Positions 1-8,096 of a DNA stretch of 64,000 bases are shown here, piece by piece. The notes beneath the pieces are model-generated. The model worked only from the letters and a program-made list of their open reading frames with translations, did not search any database and was not told the DNA's origin. Position 1 is the first letter of the stretch; every line of letters begins with the position of its first letter. The position numbers and the translations under genes are program-made. Source of the stretch: QNYZ01 sp964577615 (GTDB taxonomy: Bacteria; Desulfobacterota; Desulfobacteria; Desulfobacterales; QNYZ01); assembly GCA_964577615.1 (NCBI GenBank), contig CAZNZW010000001.1, positions 53,041-117,040 on the forward strand, given 5' to 3'.

Positions 1-488
1 CGGGCTATTTCCAATGCCTCTCCGCCGTTCAGGGCGATGAAGGGATCGTACCCTTTCAGCCGGATTCGTTCGGCCAGTGTGCTGACAAATTTCTCATTGT
101 CATCAACCAGAAGGATCTGGATATTTCCCAGGGGCAGGTTGGATAAAAAGGCCCAGAAGCGCCCCATCTCCTCTTTGCCAAAATATGTCGATTTGAGGGC
201 CCGGGTGGCCTCTTTTAATTTTTCGTCGCCATGGCCGGTCAGGAGGACCGTGTGAATGTCTGGAAGTATTGATTTAAGCCTGGTAATCACGACCAGGCCT
301 TCCATGTCCGGCATCTGATAATCAACCACGGCGACATGGACGGTTGTGTCTCTGGCAATGGCGATCGCGGCTTTGCCGTTTTCTGCCGTCAGTACGTTGA
401 ATCCCTTGATCCTGGCCCGTTCGGCAACAGAATTCAGGAATTTTAAATCATCATCTACCAGCAACAGGTTTAATTTGTTTTTCTTCAT
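1..488 (-). CDS. Tandem-receiver response regulator (partial, runs off the window)
   Basis: Reading the minus strand gives a frame open to the window edge with two CheY-like receiver domains in series. The first has the acidic pair in LLLVDDDLKF, the phospho-acceptor Asp in VVDYQMPD and the switch Thr in LLTGHG. Its usual lysine-proline motif is degraded to FGKEEM. A second receiver starts about residue 120 (ILLVDDNEKF). No output domain is seen in the part present. An alternative ATG lies at 500; neither start has a strong ribosome site. It points the same way as the downstream-of-promoter TauE genes and faces away from the kinase/receiver set at 2.2-5.9 kb, so it probably belongs to the same signalling unit. 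Confidence 0.8.
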   Translation of the reverse strand, partial: MKKNKLNLLLVDDDLKFLNSVAERARIKGFNVLTAENGKAAIAIARDTTVHVAVVDYQMPDMEGLVVITRLKSILPDIHTVLLTGHGDEKLKEATRALKSTYFGKEEMGRFWAFLSNLPLGNIQILLVDDNEKFVSTLAERIRLKGYDPFIALNGGEALEIA

Positions 489-546
489 TTCTGCCCACAT
501 TATTAAAAGGTAGGATTCCGGAAATGCGCAGGCGCAACCTGGCGGG

Positions 547-975
547 TTAATGCCCGCCGCTGCCGATCAGCCCCGATGCCGCCAATGATAAAACAGCGAT
601 TTCTAAAATGCTGATGATGGCAAATACCCAGTTTTTTTTTCGATAGTATCCGCGTGCCAGAATCAGAAAACATAAAATGGTCAGCGTCCCCAACAACGTA
701 AAGCCGATGAAATTTAAATAATCTCCTTTCCCCAGCAATGCGATCCAGCCCCATCCATGAGGCGAGTGGGTAACTTCAAGATACTCGTGAACCCCCTTTC
801 CCCAATTTTCGGAAATAAGTTGTATGTCGACATGCGACGGCAGGAGACCCGTTAAATATATTGTATAGGTGATAATGAGCGTAACAATACCAGCAAGCAT
901 CCCCAAGAGCAACAGATTTGCATAGATGATCTGTTCGTTGGAAGGGTGCAGCGAGTGTCGATGTTTGATGGGCAT
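547..975 (-). CDS. Small integral membrane protein paired with TauE/SafE
   Basis: A 142-residue protein with about three membrane segments: one near residues 17-40 and two in the C-terminal half (from NFIGFTLLGT to ILEIAVLSLAASGLIG). An extracytoplasmic loop rich in His and Trp lies between. The ATG at 975 has a good site (AGGAG) 6 nt upstream, which rejects the longer open frame that extends over the TauE gene. It follows TauE by 38 bp on the same strand. Size and placement recall the DUF1634 membrane proteins that accompany TauE transporters, but I assign that family only weakly. An accessory role in anion export is inferred from context. Confidence 0.7.
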   Translation of the reverse strand: MPIKHRHSLHPSNEQIIYANLLLLGMLAGIVTLIITYTIYLTGLLPSHVDIQLISENWGKGVHEYLEVTHSPHGWGWIALLGKGDYLNFIGFTLLGTLTILCFLILARGYYRKKNWVFAIISILEIAVLSLAASGLIGSGGH

Positions 976-1013
976 GCTTTTCTCCTTTCCTTCTTCTCTC
1001 CTGAAGCAACATA

Positions 1014-1988
1014 TCACCCCAGGACGCCTAATCCCAACCCTTTGTCCAGCGCCTTTAACCCGGCAAAGAGCAGCACGATAATGACCATGTAACGAATGAA
1101 TTTTGGTTTTGCCACGGCCAGGATTCGGACCCCGATAATGGATCCGATCATCAGGCCCAGAATGGATGGCACGGCAATCAATGGAATGACGCATCCCCGG
1201 TTCAAATAGATCCATGCGGCAGACGTATCTGTAATGGACAGTAGAAACTTGCTGGTGGCAACAGATACCTTGAGCGGAACGCCCATTAGCAGGTTCAGTG
1301 CCGGAACGTTGGCCCAGCCGGCGCCCAAACCGAACATGCCGGCCAGCAGACCGATAAAGATAAACGAGATGAGTCCCAAAAGGGTTCGATGCGTTTTCCA
1401 TTCCACGCTTTCCCGGGCACCATCGTCCCAGTAGATACCCTGGAGTCCTAACGCCAGGCCGATGGCATCCTGTTTGGTGACGACCGGTTTCTCGGTGTTT
1501 TTTGAAAACAGCAGCAACAGGGTGATGCCGATAATGGTAGCCCCCAAGCAGGATTGCACCAGACTGGGATCCAGCCGGGATAAATATAATCCCAGCAGAG
1601 CGCCCAGGATGGAACAGGTGGAGGCGATCAGCGCGACCGGCAGGGCAAGGCGCAGATTGGCCAGATTCCGGCGAAGCAGTCCCGGCCCGGCGGCCAGCGC
1701 GCCTGCGAGCGCCACCATCAAGCCGATCCCCCGGACAAAATCAATGTGAAATGGGAAAAAACCGCTGACCAGCGGGACGTATAATACCCCCCCGCCGACC
1801 CCGGCCATGACCGCTAAAACGCCAAGAAGCAGGCAGAAGAAGAAAAGAATAACCGGCCAGTACCACCATGGCTTTAAAAGGGCATCGCCGCTCATGGTTT
1901 CCGTGGCGAAACAGACCGCAGAGGAACGCATAATAATCAAAAATACCATGATGAATAGGCGACCGATATCGAACGCTTTTCTGCGCAT
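1014..1988 (-). CDS. TauE/SafE family sulfite/organosulfonate exporter
   Basis: A 324-residue polytopic protein with the two-halved TauE/SafE layout. An N-terminal membrane segment or signal (residues 10-30) is followed by the family glycine motif in VMAGVGGGVLYVPL (about 62-75). A repeated glycine motif MFGLGAGWANVPALNL opens the second half. A cytoplasmic loop near residues 175-195 joins the halves. The family moves sulfite, thiosulfate, sulfoacetate or related anions across the inner membrane; the substrate cannot be read from sequence. It is divergent from a sensor-kinase operon, suggesting two-component control of its expression. Confidence 0.85.
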   Translation of the reverse strand: MRRKAFDIGRLFIMVFLIIMRSSAVCFATETMSGDALLKPWWYWPVILFFFCLLLGVLAVMAGVGGGVLYVPLVSGFFPFHIDFVRGIGLMVALAGALAAGPGLLRRNLANLRLALPVALIASTCSILGALLGLYLSRLDPSLVQSCLGATIIGITLLLLFSKNTEKPVVTKQDAIGLALGLQGIYWDDGARESVEWKTHRTLLGLISFIFIGLLAGMFGLGAGWANVPALNLLMGVPLKVSVATSKFLLSITDTSAAWIYLNRGCVIPLIAVPSILGLMIGSIIGVRILAVAKPKFIRYMVIIVLLFAGLKALDKGLGLGVLG

Positions 1989-2076
1989 TATCCCTCCGAA
2001 AGTCGTTTAATTCTGAAACATATATCCTTCATGTCTTTCGTATATATCATGAATTTTGTCCCGTCAATAAAAAAAG

Positions 2077-2114
2077 GTTGCAATATGCAACAAAATTGTA
2101 TTATGCATAAACAA
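2077..2114. promoter_or_regulatory. Two adjacent palindromes in the divergent TauE/kinase intergenic region
   Basis: Positions 2077-2091 read GTTGCAATATGCAAC, a perfect 6-bp inverted repeat with a 3-bp centre. Positions 2101-2110 are the perfect palindrome TTATGCATAA, flanked by TTGT (2096-2099) and ACAA (2111-2114). Both lie between divergently transcribed genes, where an operator would be expected. No protein is known to me for these sites; the operator role is inferred. Confidence 0.35.
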
Positions 2115-2148
2115 TGGATACCGGTTCTTCCGGCAGACTGTATATCGG

Positions 2149-2175
2149 TTGACACGCACCGGGCTTGTTTATAAA
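2149..2175 (+). promoter_or_regulatory. Possible sigma-70 promoter for the sensor-kinase operon
   Basis: TTGACA at 2149-2154 and TATAAA at 2170-2175 are separated by 15 bp, two short of optimal. They point toward the kinase gene starting at 2263. It is the best match in the 274-bp divergent region. Confidence 0.35.
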
Positions 2176-2262
2176 AAAACAGCGTGATGACGTGGCCGCA
2201 CATCGATATTGGCGTAACAATTACAGATCTCAAACGGCCCTTTTATAAATGTCGCCATTCAT

Positions 2263-4235
2263 ATGACATCATCTGACAAACAAAGGTTTCCCGGCCGTAT
2301 CCGCCGTGCCGTCAAGGCCATCTGGCCGGGTTTTGATTTGAATATTAATGATCATCTGAAACCGTACTATATGTTTCGGAATTACCTGTGGATCTGGGGC
2401 GGGGCGATTCTGTTTCTTTTGATTACGGCGCTGCTGCCGTTCGTCCTCATCACCTTTATCCACTACCGGCTGATTGACACCTCGGTTGATACAGCGTCAT
2501 TTCTGCGCACGGAACAGGTGGCGTCGGCCGCACAAAGCGCCGTTGGGTATTTTTTTGAGGAGCGTCTGGCGGCACTGCGGTTTACGGCCGGCACCATCGG
2601 CTATGACGAATTAATTCTCCCCCGGCACCTTACAGCGGTCCTGCGCAATTTAAAGCTGGGTTTTGGCGGGTTGACGGATTTGAGTGTCATTGACGACACG
2701 GGGCGGCAGGTGGCCTATGCCGGCCCTTTTGATCTCACGGGGAAAGACTACAGCCGGCAACCGTGGTTTATCAAATGCCGGGAAGACAATGCCTGTGTCA
2801 GTGACGTTTTTTCAGGTTACCGAAAAATGCCCCACATGGTTGTTGGGGTCAAGTTAGCGCGTCAGGGGGGGCATTTTTTTATATTGCGGGCAACGCTGGA
2901 AACTGAGCGCCTGCGGCACATTCTGTCCTCTTTTGCGACTGATGACAAGATGGATATTTTTCTGGTCAACCGGGAAGGTCTGATTCAATCTCCTTCCCGG
3001 CTGTATAAAGAAAAATCCAGTTATATCACTTTCCCCGTTCCTGCCTGTTCCGGGGGGGCCAAAGTCATGACTTCTCATCCCCCGGATGGGCCCCCTGCCG
3101 TTGTTGGCCATGCCTGTATCGATACTGAAATCGTGTCGACCCCCTTTGTTCTCATGGTGGTGAAACAAAAAACCGGAAGAATGAAAGCCTGGAGCGATCT
3201 GCGTACCCGCATCAACAGAATATTATTTGCCAGCATCGGTGTCATCGTTTTTGCAGTCGTCCTGGTATCCACATTTCTGGTCAAAAAAATTTTTCAGGCG
3301 GATCATCAAAAAGCCCGGACCATGGCGGCGGCAGAGCAGAGCTGCCAGCTGGCAGCCATCGGCCAGCTGGCGGCCGGCGTGGCGCACGAAATTAACAATC
3401 CGCTGGCGTTGATCAACGAAACGGCCGGCTATCTGAAAGATTTACTTGAGATCAAGCAATCGCACCCGGCTGCCGGCCAGGGCGATGGGCAGGCCGGCGA
3501 ATGGGCCGACCATATGGATACGATCATCGACGCCGTCAACCGGTGCAGTGCCATAACCCGGCAGCTGCTCGGCCTGACCCGCCGCGCCGATGTCCGGATG
3601 GCGTCTGTTGATTTAAAGCAGACCGTTGATGATATTCTCCGTTTTCATCGAAAAGCAGCTGAAACCCGGCACATCACGATTCGCGTGGATATTCCGGATA
3701 ACCTGCCATCGATTCAGACGGATCGGGGAAAGCTGCAGCAGATTCTTCTCAACCTGACGACCAACGCCATTCAGGCGCTGGGCGATGGGGGACGGCTCGA
3801 CATCCGGGCGCGGATGAACGGCGCCGGACACGTTGATATCGATGTTCGGGATAATGGCTGTGGTATTTCCGAAGAGAACCGGAAGCATATTTTCGAGCCG
3901 TTTTTTANNNNNNNNNNNNNNNNNNNNNNNNNNNNNNNNNNNNNNNNNNNNNNNNNNNNNNNNNNNNNNNNNNNNNNNNNNNNNNNNNNNNNNNNNNNNN
4001 NNNNNNNAATGGCTGTGGTATTTCCGAAGAGAACCGGAAGCATATTTTCGAGCCGTTTTTTACGACCAAAAAAGAAGGACAGGGCACTGGTCTGGGCCTG
4101 TCCATCACCCAGGGCCTGGTGAAAAAAATCCAGGGCGATATTGCCGTAAGGAGTCAGCCCGGCCAGGGAACGACCTTTGTGGTCGCCCTGCCTGTAACCC
4201 CCGGAAAGGCGTGCGATGCGGATACTGCTGATTGA
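2263..4235 (+). CDS. Membrane sensor histidine kinase with periplasmic Cache-like sensor (interrupted by an assembly gap)
   Basis: After removing the duplicated 55 bp and 100 N, the gene encodes about 605 residues. Membrane segment 1 is at about 44-67 and segment 2 at about 319-340. They bracket a 250-residue extracytoplasmic region resembling a Cache sensor. The HisKA box is GVAHEINNP with the phospho-His at about 375. The ATPase domain has an N box near residue 497 (LLNLTTNAIQAL), a G1 box DNGCGIS near 530, and after the gap an F box and the G2 box GTGLGLS. Restoring the frame after the gap ends the protein at a TGA at 4233-4235, overlapping the next gene by 20 bp. Signal unknown; the divergent TauE exporter suggests a sulfur oxyanion or organosulfur cue. 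Confidence 0.85.
3853..4062. other. Scaffold gap with duplicated 55-bp flanks
   Basis: Positions 3853-3907 and 4008-4062 are identical, with exactly 100 N between. Deleting one copy and the Ns (155 bp) restores a continuous kinase ATPase domain. This is an unjoined contig overlap of fixed length, not a biological repeat. Confidence 0.95.
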
Positions 4236-4581
4236 CGATGAAGAAAAATTTGTATTGATGCTGGCCAGACGCCTCACGCTGCGGGGATTCAAGGTCGAGG
4301 CCTTCTTTTCCGGCCGGCCGGCCATCGAGGTTGTGCGCCGGGGAGGCCGTTTCGATGTGGCGGTTCTCGATCTTAAAATGCCGGATATCGGCGGCCTCGA
4401 ATTGAAAAAGATGCTAAGCCGGCACGACTCCCGGTTGAAATTTGTTTTCCTTACCGGCCACGGATCTACTGCCGTCTTTTCCGAGGAAGATCCACCGACA
4501 GTCTGTCTTTCCAAGCCGGTGCAGATCGATGCGCTGATCACCACCCTGGTCACGGTGACCGGGAAAACGCCGCCGGAGTGA
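4216..4581 (+). CDS. Single-domain response regulator
   Basis: A 121-residue receiver without output domain. The acidic pair is Asp7/Asp8, the phospho-acceptor is Asp52 (VLDLKMPD), the switch Thr is Thr80 (LTGHG) and the conserved Lys is Lys100 (LSKPV). The ATG overlaps the end of the preceding kinase gene, implying translational coupling. With no DNA-binding part it probably relays phosphate to another protein, such as the histidine-bearing protein encoded next. Confidence 0.85.
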   Translation: MRILLIDDEEKFVLMLARRLTLRGFKVEAFFSGRPAIEVVRRGGRFDVAVLDLKMPDIGGLELKKMLSRHDSRLKFVFLTGHGSTAVFSEEDPPTVCLSKPVQIDALITTLVTVTGKTPPE

Positions 4582-4636
4582 AAGGCCCGGCCGGCGGCAA
4601 CGGCATGCGATGAGTTCTCAGAGTGAAGGAGGGGAG

Positions 4637-5365
4637 ATGAGTGACGTCAGGGATCTTTTCCCATATGAAAGCCTGGCTTTTTTGGGAAAGGTCAACGCTT
4701 CGATTTCCCATGAGCTGAAAAATATCATGGCGATTATCTCAGAAACCGCCGGGTTGCTGGAGGATTTGTCGGACATGGCCGCGGATGGACCGCCCGTGGC
4801 GCCGGACATGCTGGCAAACTGCACGCGCAGCATCGTCGAAGAGATTCAGCGGGGATTTGCCACGATCCGGCAGATGAACCGGCTGGCTCACAGCGTTGAT
4901 ACGCCCGTTGCCACCGTTGACCTGCTGGAGCTGATCGATCTGGTTGTCCACCTGGCCGGCTACCTCAGCCGGTCGGGAAAAGTCCGGGTCACAGCCGTGG
5001 GGAAAGCGTCGCCGGTTGTCCGGACCAGTCCCTTTCTCCTCCAGGCCATTATCTACCAGGTGCTGGGATATACTTTTGAGAACTTTGGCGCCGGGGCGGA
5101 TCTGACGATCTCGATTCTCCCCCGGGATGATTCTGTCTGGCGGATTGTTTTTTCCGGCTTCAGCGCGGCCGGATTCCGCGTTTTTCCCGACGCGGCCACC
5201 CGGCGGATGGCGGATGCCATTCAGGTCCGGATCGACTGGGAGACCACGGCGGACCAGTTGACTCTGGACGTCCCGCAAAGACTGGCCGGTGCCGATGGTC
5301 TGGCATCCGGGACGGATGTGAACGCAGTGACGGGTTCGATTGGTGACAACAACCGGCAGGAATAA
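4637..5365 (+). CDS. Soluble histidine-kinase-like protein with degenerate ATPase domain
   Basis: A 242-residue protein starting at the ATG behind AGGAGG (4627-4632), preferred over an in-frame ATG at 4610 without a ribosome site. It has a clear H box, SISHELKNIM, with His25, and the helical dimerisation region. The C-terminal half has the length of an ATPase domain, but I find no DxGxG (G1) and no GxGLG (G2) motif, and the N-box asparagine is missing. It is therefore probably not an active kinase. It may act as a phosphotransfer protein or a dimerising partner between the two flanking single-domain receivers. Confidence 0.7.
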   Translation: MSDVRDLFPYESLAFLGKVNASISHELKNIMAIISETAGLLEDLSDMAADGPPVAPDMLANCTRSIVEEIQRGFATIRQMNRLAHSVDTPVATVDLLELIDLVVHLAGYLSRSGKVRVTAVGKASPVVRTSPFLLQAIIYQVLGYTFENFGAGADLTISILPRDDSVWRIVFSGFSAAGFRVFPDAATRRMADAIQVRIDWETTADQLTLDVPQRLAGADGLASGTDVNAVTGSIGDNNRQE

Positions 5366-5437
5366 AAACCCGGCGGCGGGCGGACGTTGGCCGTCTGGCG
5401 GCCGTCAGATGATATAATGACAAACGGGGAGCGAACC

Positions 5438-5866
5438 ATGACGAAAAAAGTATTGCTCGTCGACGATGAAGAAGAATTTCTTGAATTGATGGCCGAGCGG
5501 ATGCGGGCCCGGCAGATGACGGTTACCACATCCACTTCAGCGGCCGACGCGCTCAAGCAGATTGCGACCGGCGCTTATGACGCGGTGGTGATGGATTTCC
5601 TGATGCCGGGCATCGACGGGATCGAAGCGATTAAAACCATCAAGGCGAACGCGCCGGAGACCCAGATTATTCTGCTGACGGGGTATGCCACGGTTGAAAA
5701 AAGCGTGGAGGCGATGAAAGCCGGCGCCATGGATTTTGTTGAAAAACCGGTTAATATCGATGCCCTGGCCGAAAAAATAAAAAAGGCCCACAACCAGAAA
5801 GCCTTTATTATTGAGAAAAAAAATCAGGACCGGATCATCGAGGCACTGAGAAAGTTCGGCATGTAG
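5438..5866 (+). CDS. Single-domain response regulator
   Basis: A 142-residue receiver. Start chosen at ATG 5438 behind GGGGAG rather than an upstream in-frame ATG. It shows the acidic pair in LLVDDEEEF, the phospho-acceptor Asp53 (VVMDFLMPG), the switch Thr in LLTGYA and Lys in VEKPV. A short Lys-rich helix follows the receiver and there is no output domain. It is the last gene of the kinase, receiver, pseudo-kinase, receiver series. Two receivers in one operon suggest a branched or relayed phosphate path. Confidence 0.85.
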   Translation: MTKKVLLVDDEEEFLELMAERMRARQMTVTTSTSAADALKQIATGAYDAVVMDFLMPGIDGIEAIKTIKANAPETQIILLTGYATVEKSVEAMKAGAMDFVEKPVNIDALAEKIKKAHNQKAFIIEKKNQDRIIEALRKFGM

Positions 5867-5875
5867 GCCGCCGCC

Positions 5876-5907
5876 GGCCTGCCCGGTGACGGTGAGCCGG
5901 GCAGGCC
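5876..5907 (+). terminator. Strong GC hairpin after the two-component operon
   Basis: GGCCTGCCCGG at 5876-5886 pairs perfectly with 5897-5907 around a 10-nt loop, starting about 10 bp after the stop codon. There is no U-tract, so it may be a processing or stability hairpin or a rho-assisted end rather than a classical intrinsic terminator. Confidence 0.45.
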
Positions 5908-5990
5908 CGGTCTGAGCGCAACGGGGACAAAACCGGACAGCGGCGCGCGGTCCAGGCCGCGTGTCCGATGTCCGGCGATGGGTATGGGAA

Positions 5991-7187
5991 TCAGTTCCCC
6001 AGGGTATGGATAAAGCACCCGCCGCTGCCGCCGTCATCATCATCATCGCTGCCCCCGCCGTTGTCCGGCGGGGGCGGTGCCGACTGCATGGGCAGCGGGG
6101 GAGTGTTTTCGGCAAAATATTCGTGGCTGTCGGCATGTTTAACCGCCTCATCGGGGTTGACACGCGCCAGGTTGCGGCATCCGGTCTGGCCGTAAATGGG
6201 TTGCCCGTTGACGCTGTCACTGGTTCCCGCGACCACCAGAAAATGAGAGAGCTCATGGACAAACGTGCCCGCCTTTGAGTCGGTTCCATTGTAAGGCGCT
6301 GACCAGAACAGATCGGTAAAATAGATGTGATAGGGTTGGGTTGGGTGAACGTAGGCAAATACGCCCGGGAAGTTATCACAGGAAGCGGTTATTGTTTTGT
6401 TCATCAATGCATCGTAAATCCGGTCAAAATGCGCGGTTACCGCCCCGTACCTGCCACTCGCATAGGTACCGAACCATTCTATGTACCGCCGGGCAGCCGG
6501 TCTCTGGCTTCCCGGAGTATTGTGAAGAGCGGCCTGTGCTTCCTGGGCGATTTTTCTGGCTTCCGTAAATGCCGTCCGGATAACATTCATCTGTGCAGCG
6601 GAGCAGGCATACGCGGCCAGCGGAACGCTGGCGACAACCGGTTCATCGCGGCCGGCATTGATGACAAATTCAGCCGTGTCGGACTGAACGGCGGCCGGTA
6701 CTGCGCCGGCGGCCGCTTCCGTGGTTACCGCATCCTGGGCGCCGGCCGCTGTTTCACGCGTGCTGAATGCGGCTGCGCGATACCGGATGGTATAGATGCC
6801 GGCCTGGTAGATCGTGTACCCGCTGGCCAGATCGATTGTCGCTGAAATGGTGTCACCGGCCGCTACGGTCATATAGTCAGATGGCCGGGGCGCCCCCCGT
6901 TTGACCAGAATTCCCCGGTAAGGCACCGGCGTGTCGTCCAGGCGGACATCAAAACAGTCGGCGGTGAACCGGCCGTCAAATGGCGTGCCCCATTTCAGAA
7001 TGTCGATGGCCTGGGTCGAATGGTTGGTCAGGGTGAATTTTATTTGAACGGCGATACCGGTGGTTTCATCGACGGTGAGGACGTCGATGCCGGCGGACAG
7101 CGGCGGCGGGGTGTCCGCTGCCCCCGCAGACGGGACAAGGATGAAAACCGACAGGATGAGAAAAACAAGTATCTTTACGCGTGACAT
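5991..7187 (-). CDS. Secreted M35-type (aspzincin, Lys-N-like) zinc metalloprotease
   Basis: A 398-residue protein with a signal peptide (residues 1-23, ending SAGA-A). Then comes a beta-rich N-terminal domain (about 30-180) and a C-terminal protease domain. The zinc motif is VHELSHF with His311/Glu312/His315. The third ligand of aspzincins is expected nine residues on, and Asp324 is there in GTSD, followed by the family YG. The tail is Pro, then Gly/Asp-rich, ending GGCFIHTLGN, which looks like a shortened CFI-box C-terminal motif. The gene lies 80 bp downstream of a lipoprotein homologous to its N-terminal domain, probably in one operon. M35 enzymes cleave secreted or extracellular proteins; the target here is unknown. 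Confidence 0.8.
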   Translation of the reverse strand: MSRVKILVFLILSVFILVPSAGAADTPPPLSAGIDVLTVDETTGIAVQIKFTLTNHSTQAIDILKWGTPFDGRFTADCFDVRLDDTPVPYRGILVKRGAPRPSDYMTVAAGDTISATIDLASGYTIYQAGIYTIRYRAAAFSTRETAAGAQDAVTTEAAAGAVPAAVQSDTAEFVINAGRDEPVVASVPLAAYACSAAQMNVIRTAFTEARKIAQEAQAALHNTPGSQRPAARRYIEWFGTYASGRYGAVTAHFDRIYDALMNKTITASCDNFPGVFAYVHPTQPYHIYFTDLFWSAPYNGTDSKAGTFVHELSHFLVVAGTSDSVNGQPIYGQTGCRNLARVNPDEAVKHADSHEYFAENTPPLPMQSAPPPPDNGGGSDDDDDGGSGGCFIHTLGN

Positions 7188-7267
7188 ATATATTCTCCTT
7201 CGACAATGTACTCTCAGGCCGGCATCATATGAAGCGATCCGCCTGTATGGATAAAATTGATCGGTTA

Positions 7268-7792
7268 TCAGATCAGATCGAACGCGATTCCCGCGCAGCG
7301 CAGCGCCGCCGCCGTATCGGTGCCGTTTTCCCGGACGGTGATGAAGGCATGGCGGTATCGGACCGTGTAATGCCCCGTGGTTGTCAGGGCATACCCGTCT
7401 TCAATCGCCACCCGGGTGGTCAGCGTACCATGCGCTTCAATGGTGATATAATCGCTTTCCCGCGGCGCGCCCCGTTTGATCATCATACCGGTGTAAGGCA
7501 CCGGTTTTCCGTTCACCACGACCTCAAACATGTCGTCGGTGAACCTTCCTTCAAAGGGAGTTCCCCATTTCAGCAGTCTCATGCTTTTGTCCGACAGATT
7601 TTTCAAGCTGAACTCGATCTGGACCCGGATGGGCCCCTGGGTGTACACATTGCGTAACTTCAGCGTGGCCGCCAGCGAGGCGTTTTCGTGTCGCTGTGCA
7701 TCCGGTCCTGCCGCGCACGAAAGCAGAAGGAAGGAGAATGCCATGCATACTGCGGTGCCAACGGCTAAAATGGGTTTAATTGCCTCATTCAT
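7268..7792 (-). CDS. Lipoprotein homologous to the N-terminal domain of the adjacent M35 protease
   Basis: A 174-residue protein with a lipoprotein signal (lipobox LLSC at about residue 26). The ATG at 7792 has AGGAGG six bases upstream. The mature part aligns with residues 30-150 of the protease: LLKWGTPFEGRFTDDMFEV against ILKWGTPFDGRFTADCFDV, MIKRGAPRESDY against LVKRGAPRPSDY, and HYTVRYR against IYTIRYR. The domain thus exists both fused to the protease and alone. A membrane-anchored inhibitor, chaperone or docking partner are possible roles; none is shown. Confidence 0.8.
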   Translation of the reverse strand: MNEAIKPILAVGTAVCMAFSFLLLSCAAGPDAQRHENASLAATLKLRNVYTQGPIRVQIEFSLKNLSDKSMRLLKWGTPFEGRFTDDMFEVVVNGKPVPYTGMMIKRGAPRESDYITIEAHGTLTTRVAIEDGYALTTTGHYTVRYRHAFITVRENGTDTAAALRCAGIAFDLI

Positions 7793-8096
7793 CAAACGCC
7801 TCCTCTAAAATATGTGGGATTAAGGATTACGAAATAATGTGCCGCGTCTACCCGGCAATTGCCGGGGGATCGGGGGCGGGCGGCCTGATCCTGGAGGGTT
7901 TTCCCGCCGGAAAACAGGTGTTCCCTACCATACCCGTCCACACGAAGGCAACGTAAAAAAAACGGCATGCCGCCTGATAAATGGACCCCGGTTCAGCGTA
8001 AATATTCATTCCCGGTCGCAATATTCAAAATTTTATTGATATATTTCAATGGGACATGATATAAAATCCGATTCAACCATGGGGAATTAAAACCGA
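7793..8096. other. Intergenic region upstream of selA, with a possible promoter
   Basis: No gene is visible in these 304 bp between divergent genes. TTGATA (8036-8041) and TATAAA (8060-8065), 18 bp apart, form a plausible sigma-70 promoter toward selA. The rest shows short GC-rich inverted stretches and no recognisable RNA element. Confidence 0.4.

Noticed and set aside
547..1401. A 284-codon minus-strand protein overlapping TauE
   Set aside because: Only its last 142 codons, after the AGGAG site at about 985, look like a real membrane protein; the first half is an out-of-frame reading of TauE.
3853..4062. 55-bp repeats flanking the N runs as real tandem duplications
   Set aside because: The same length occurs at all three gaps with exactly 100 N, and removing one copy restores reading frames, so they are assembly artefacts.
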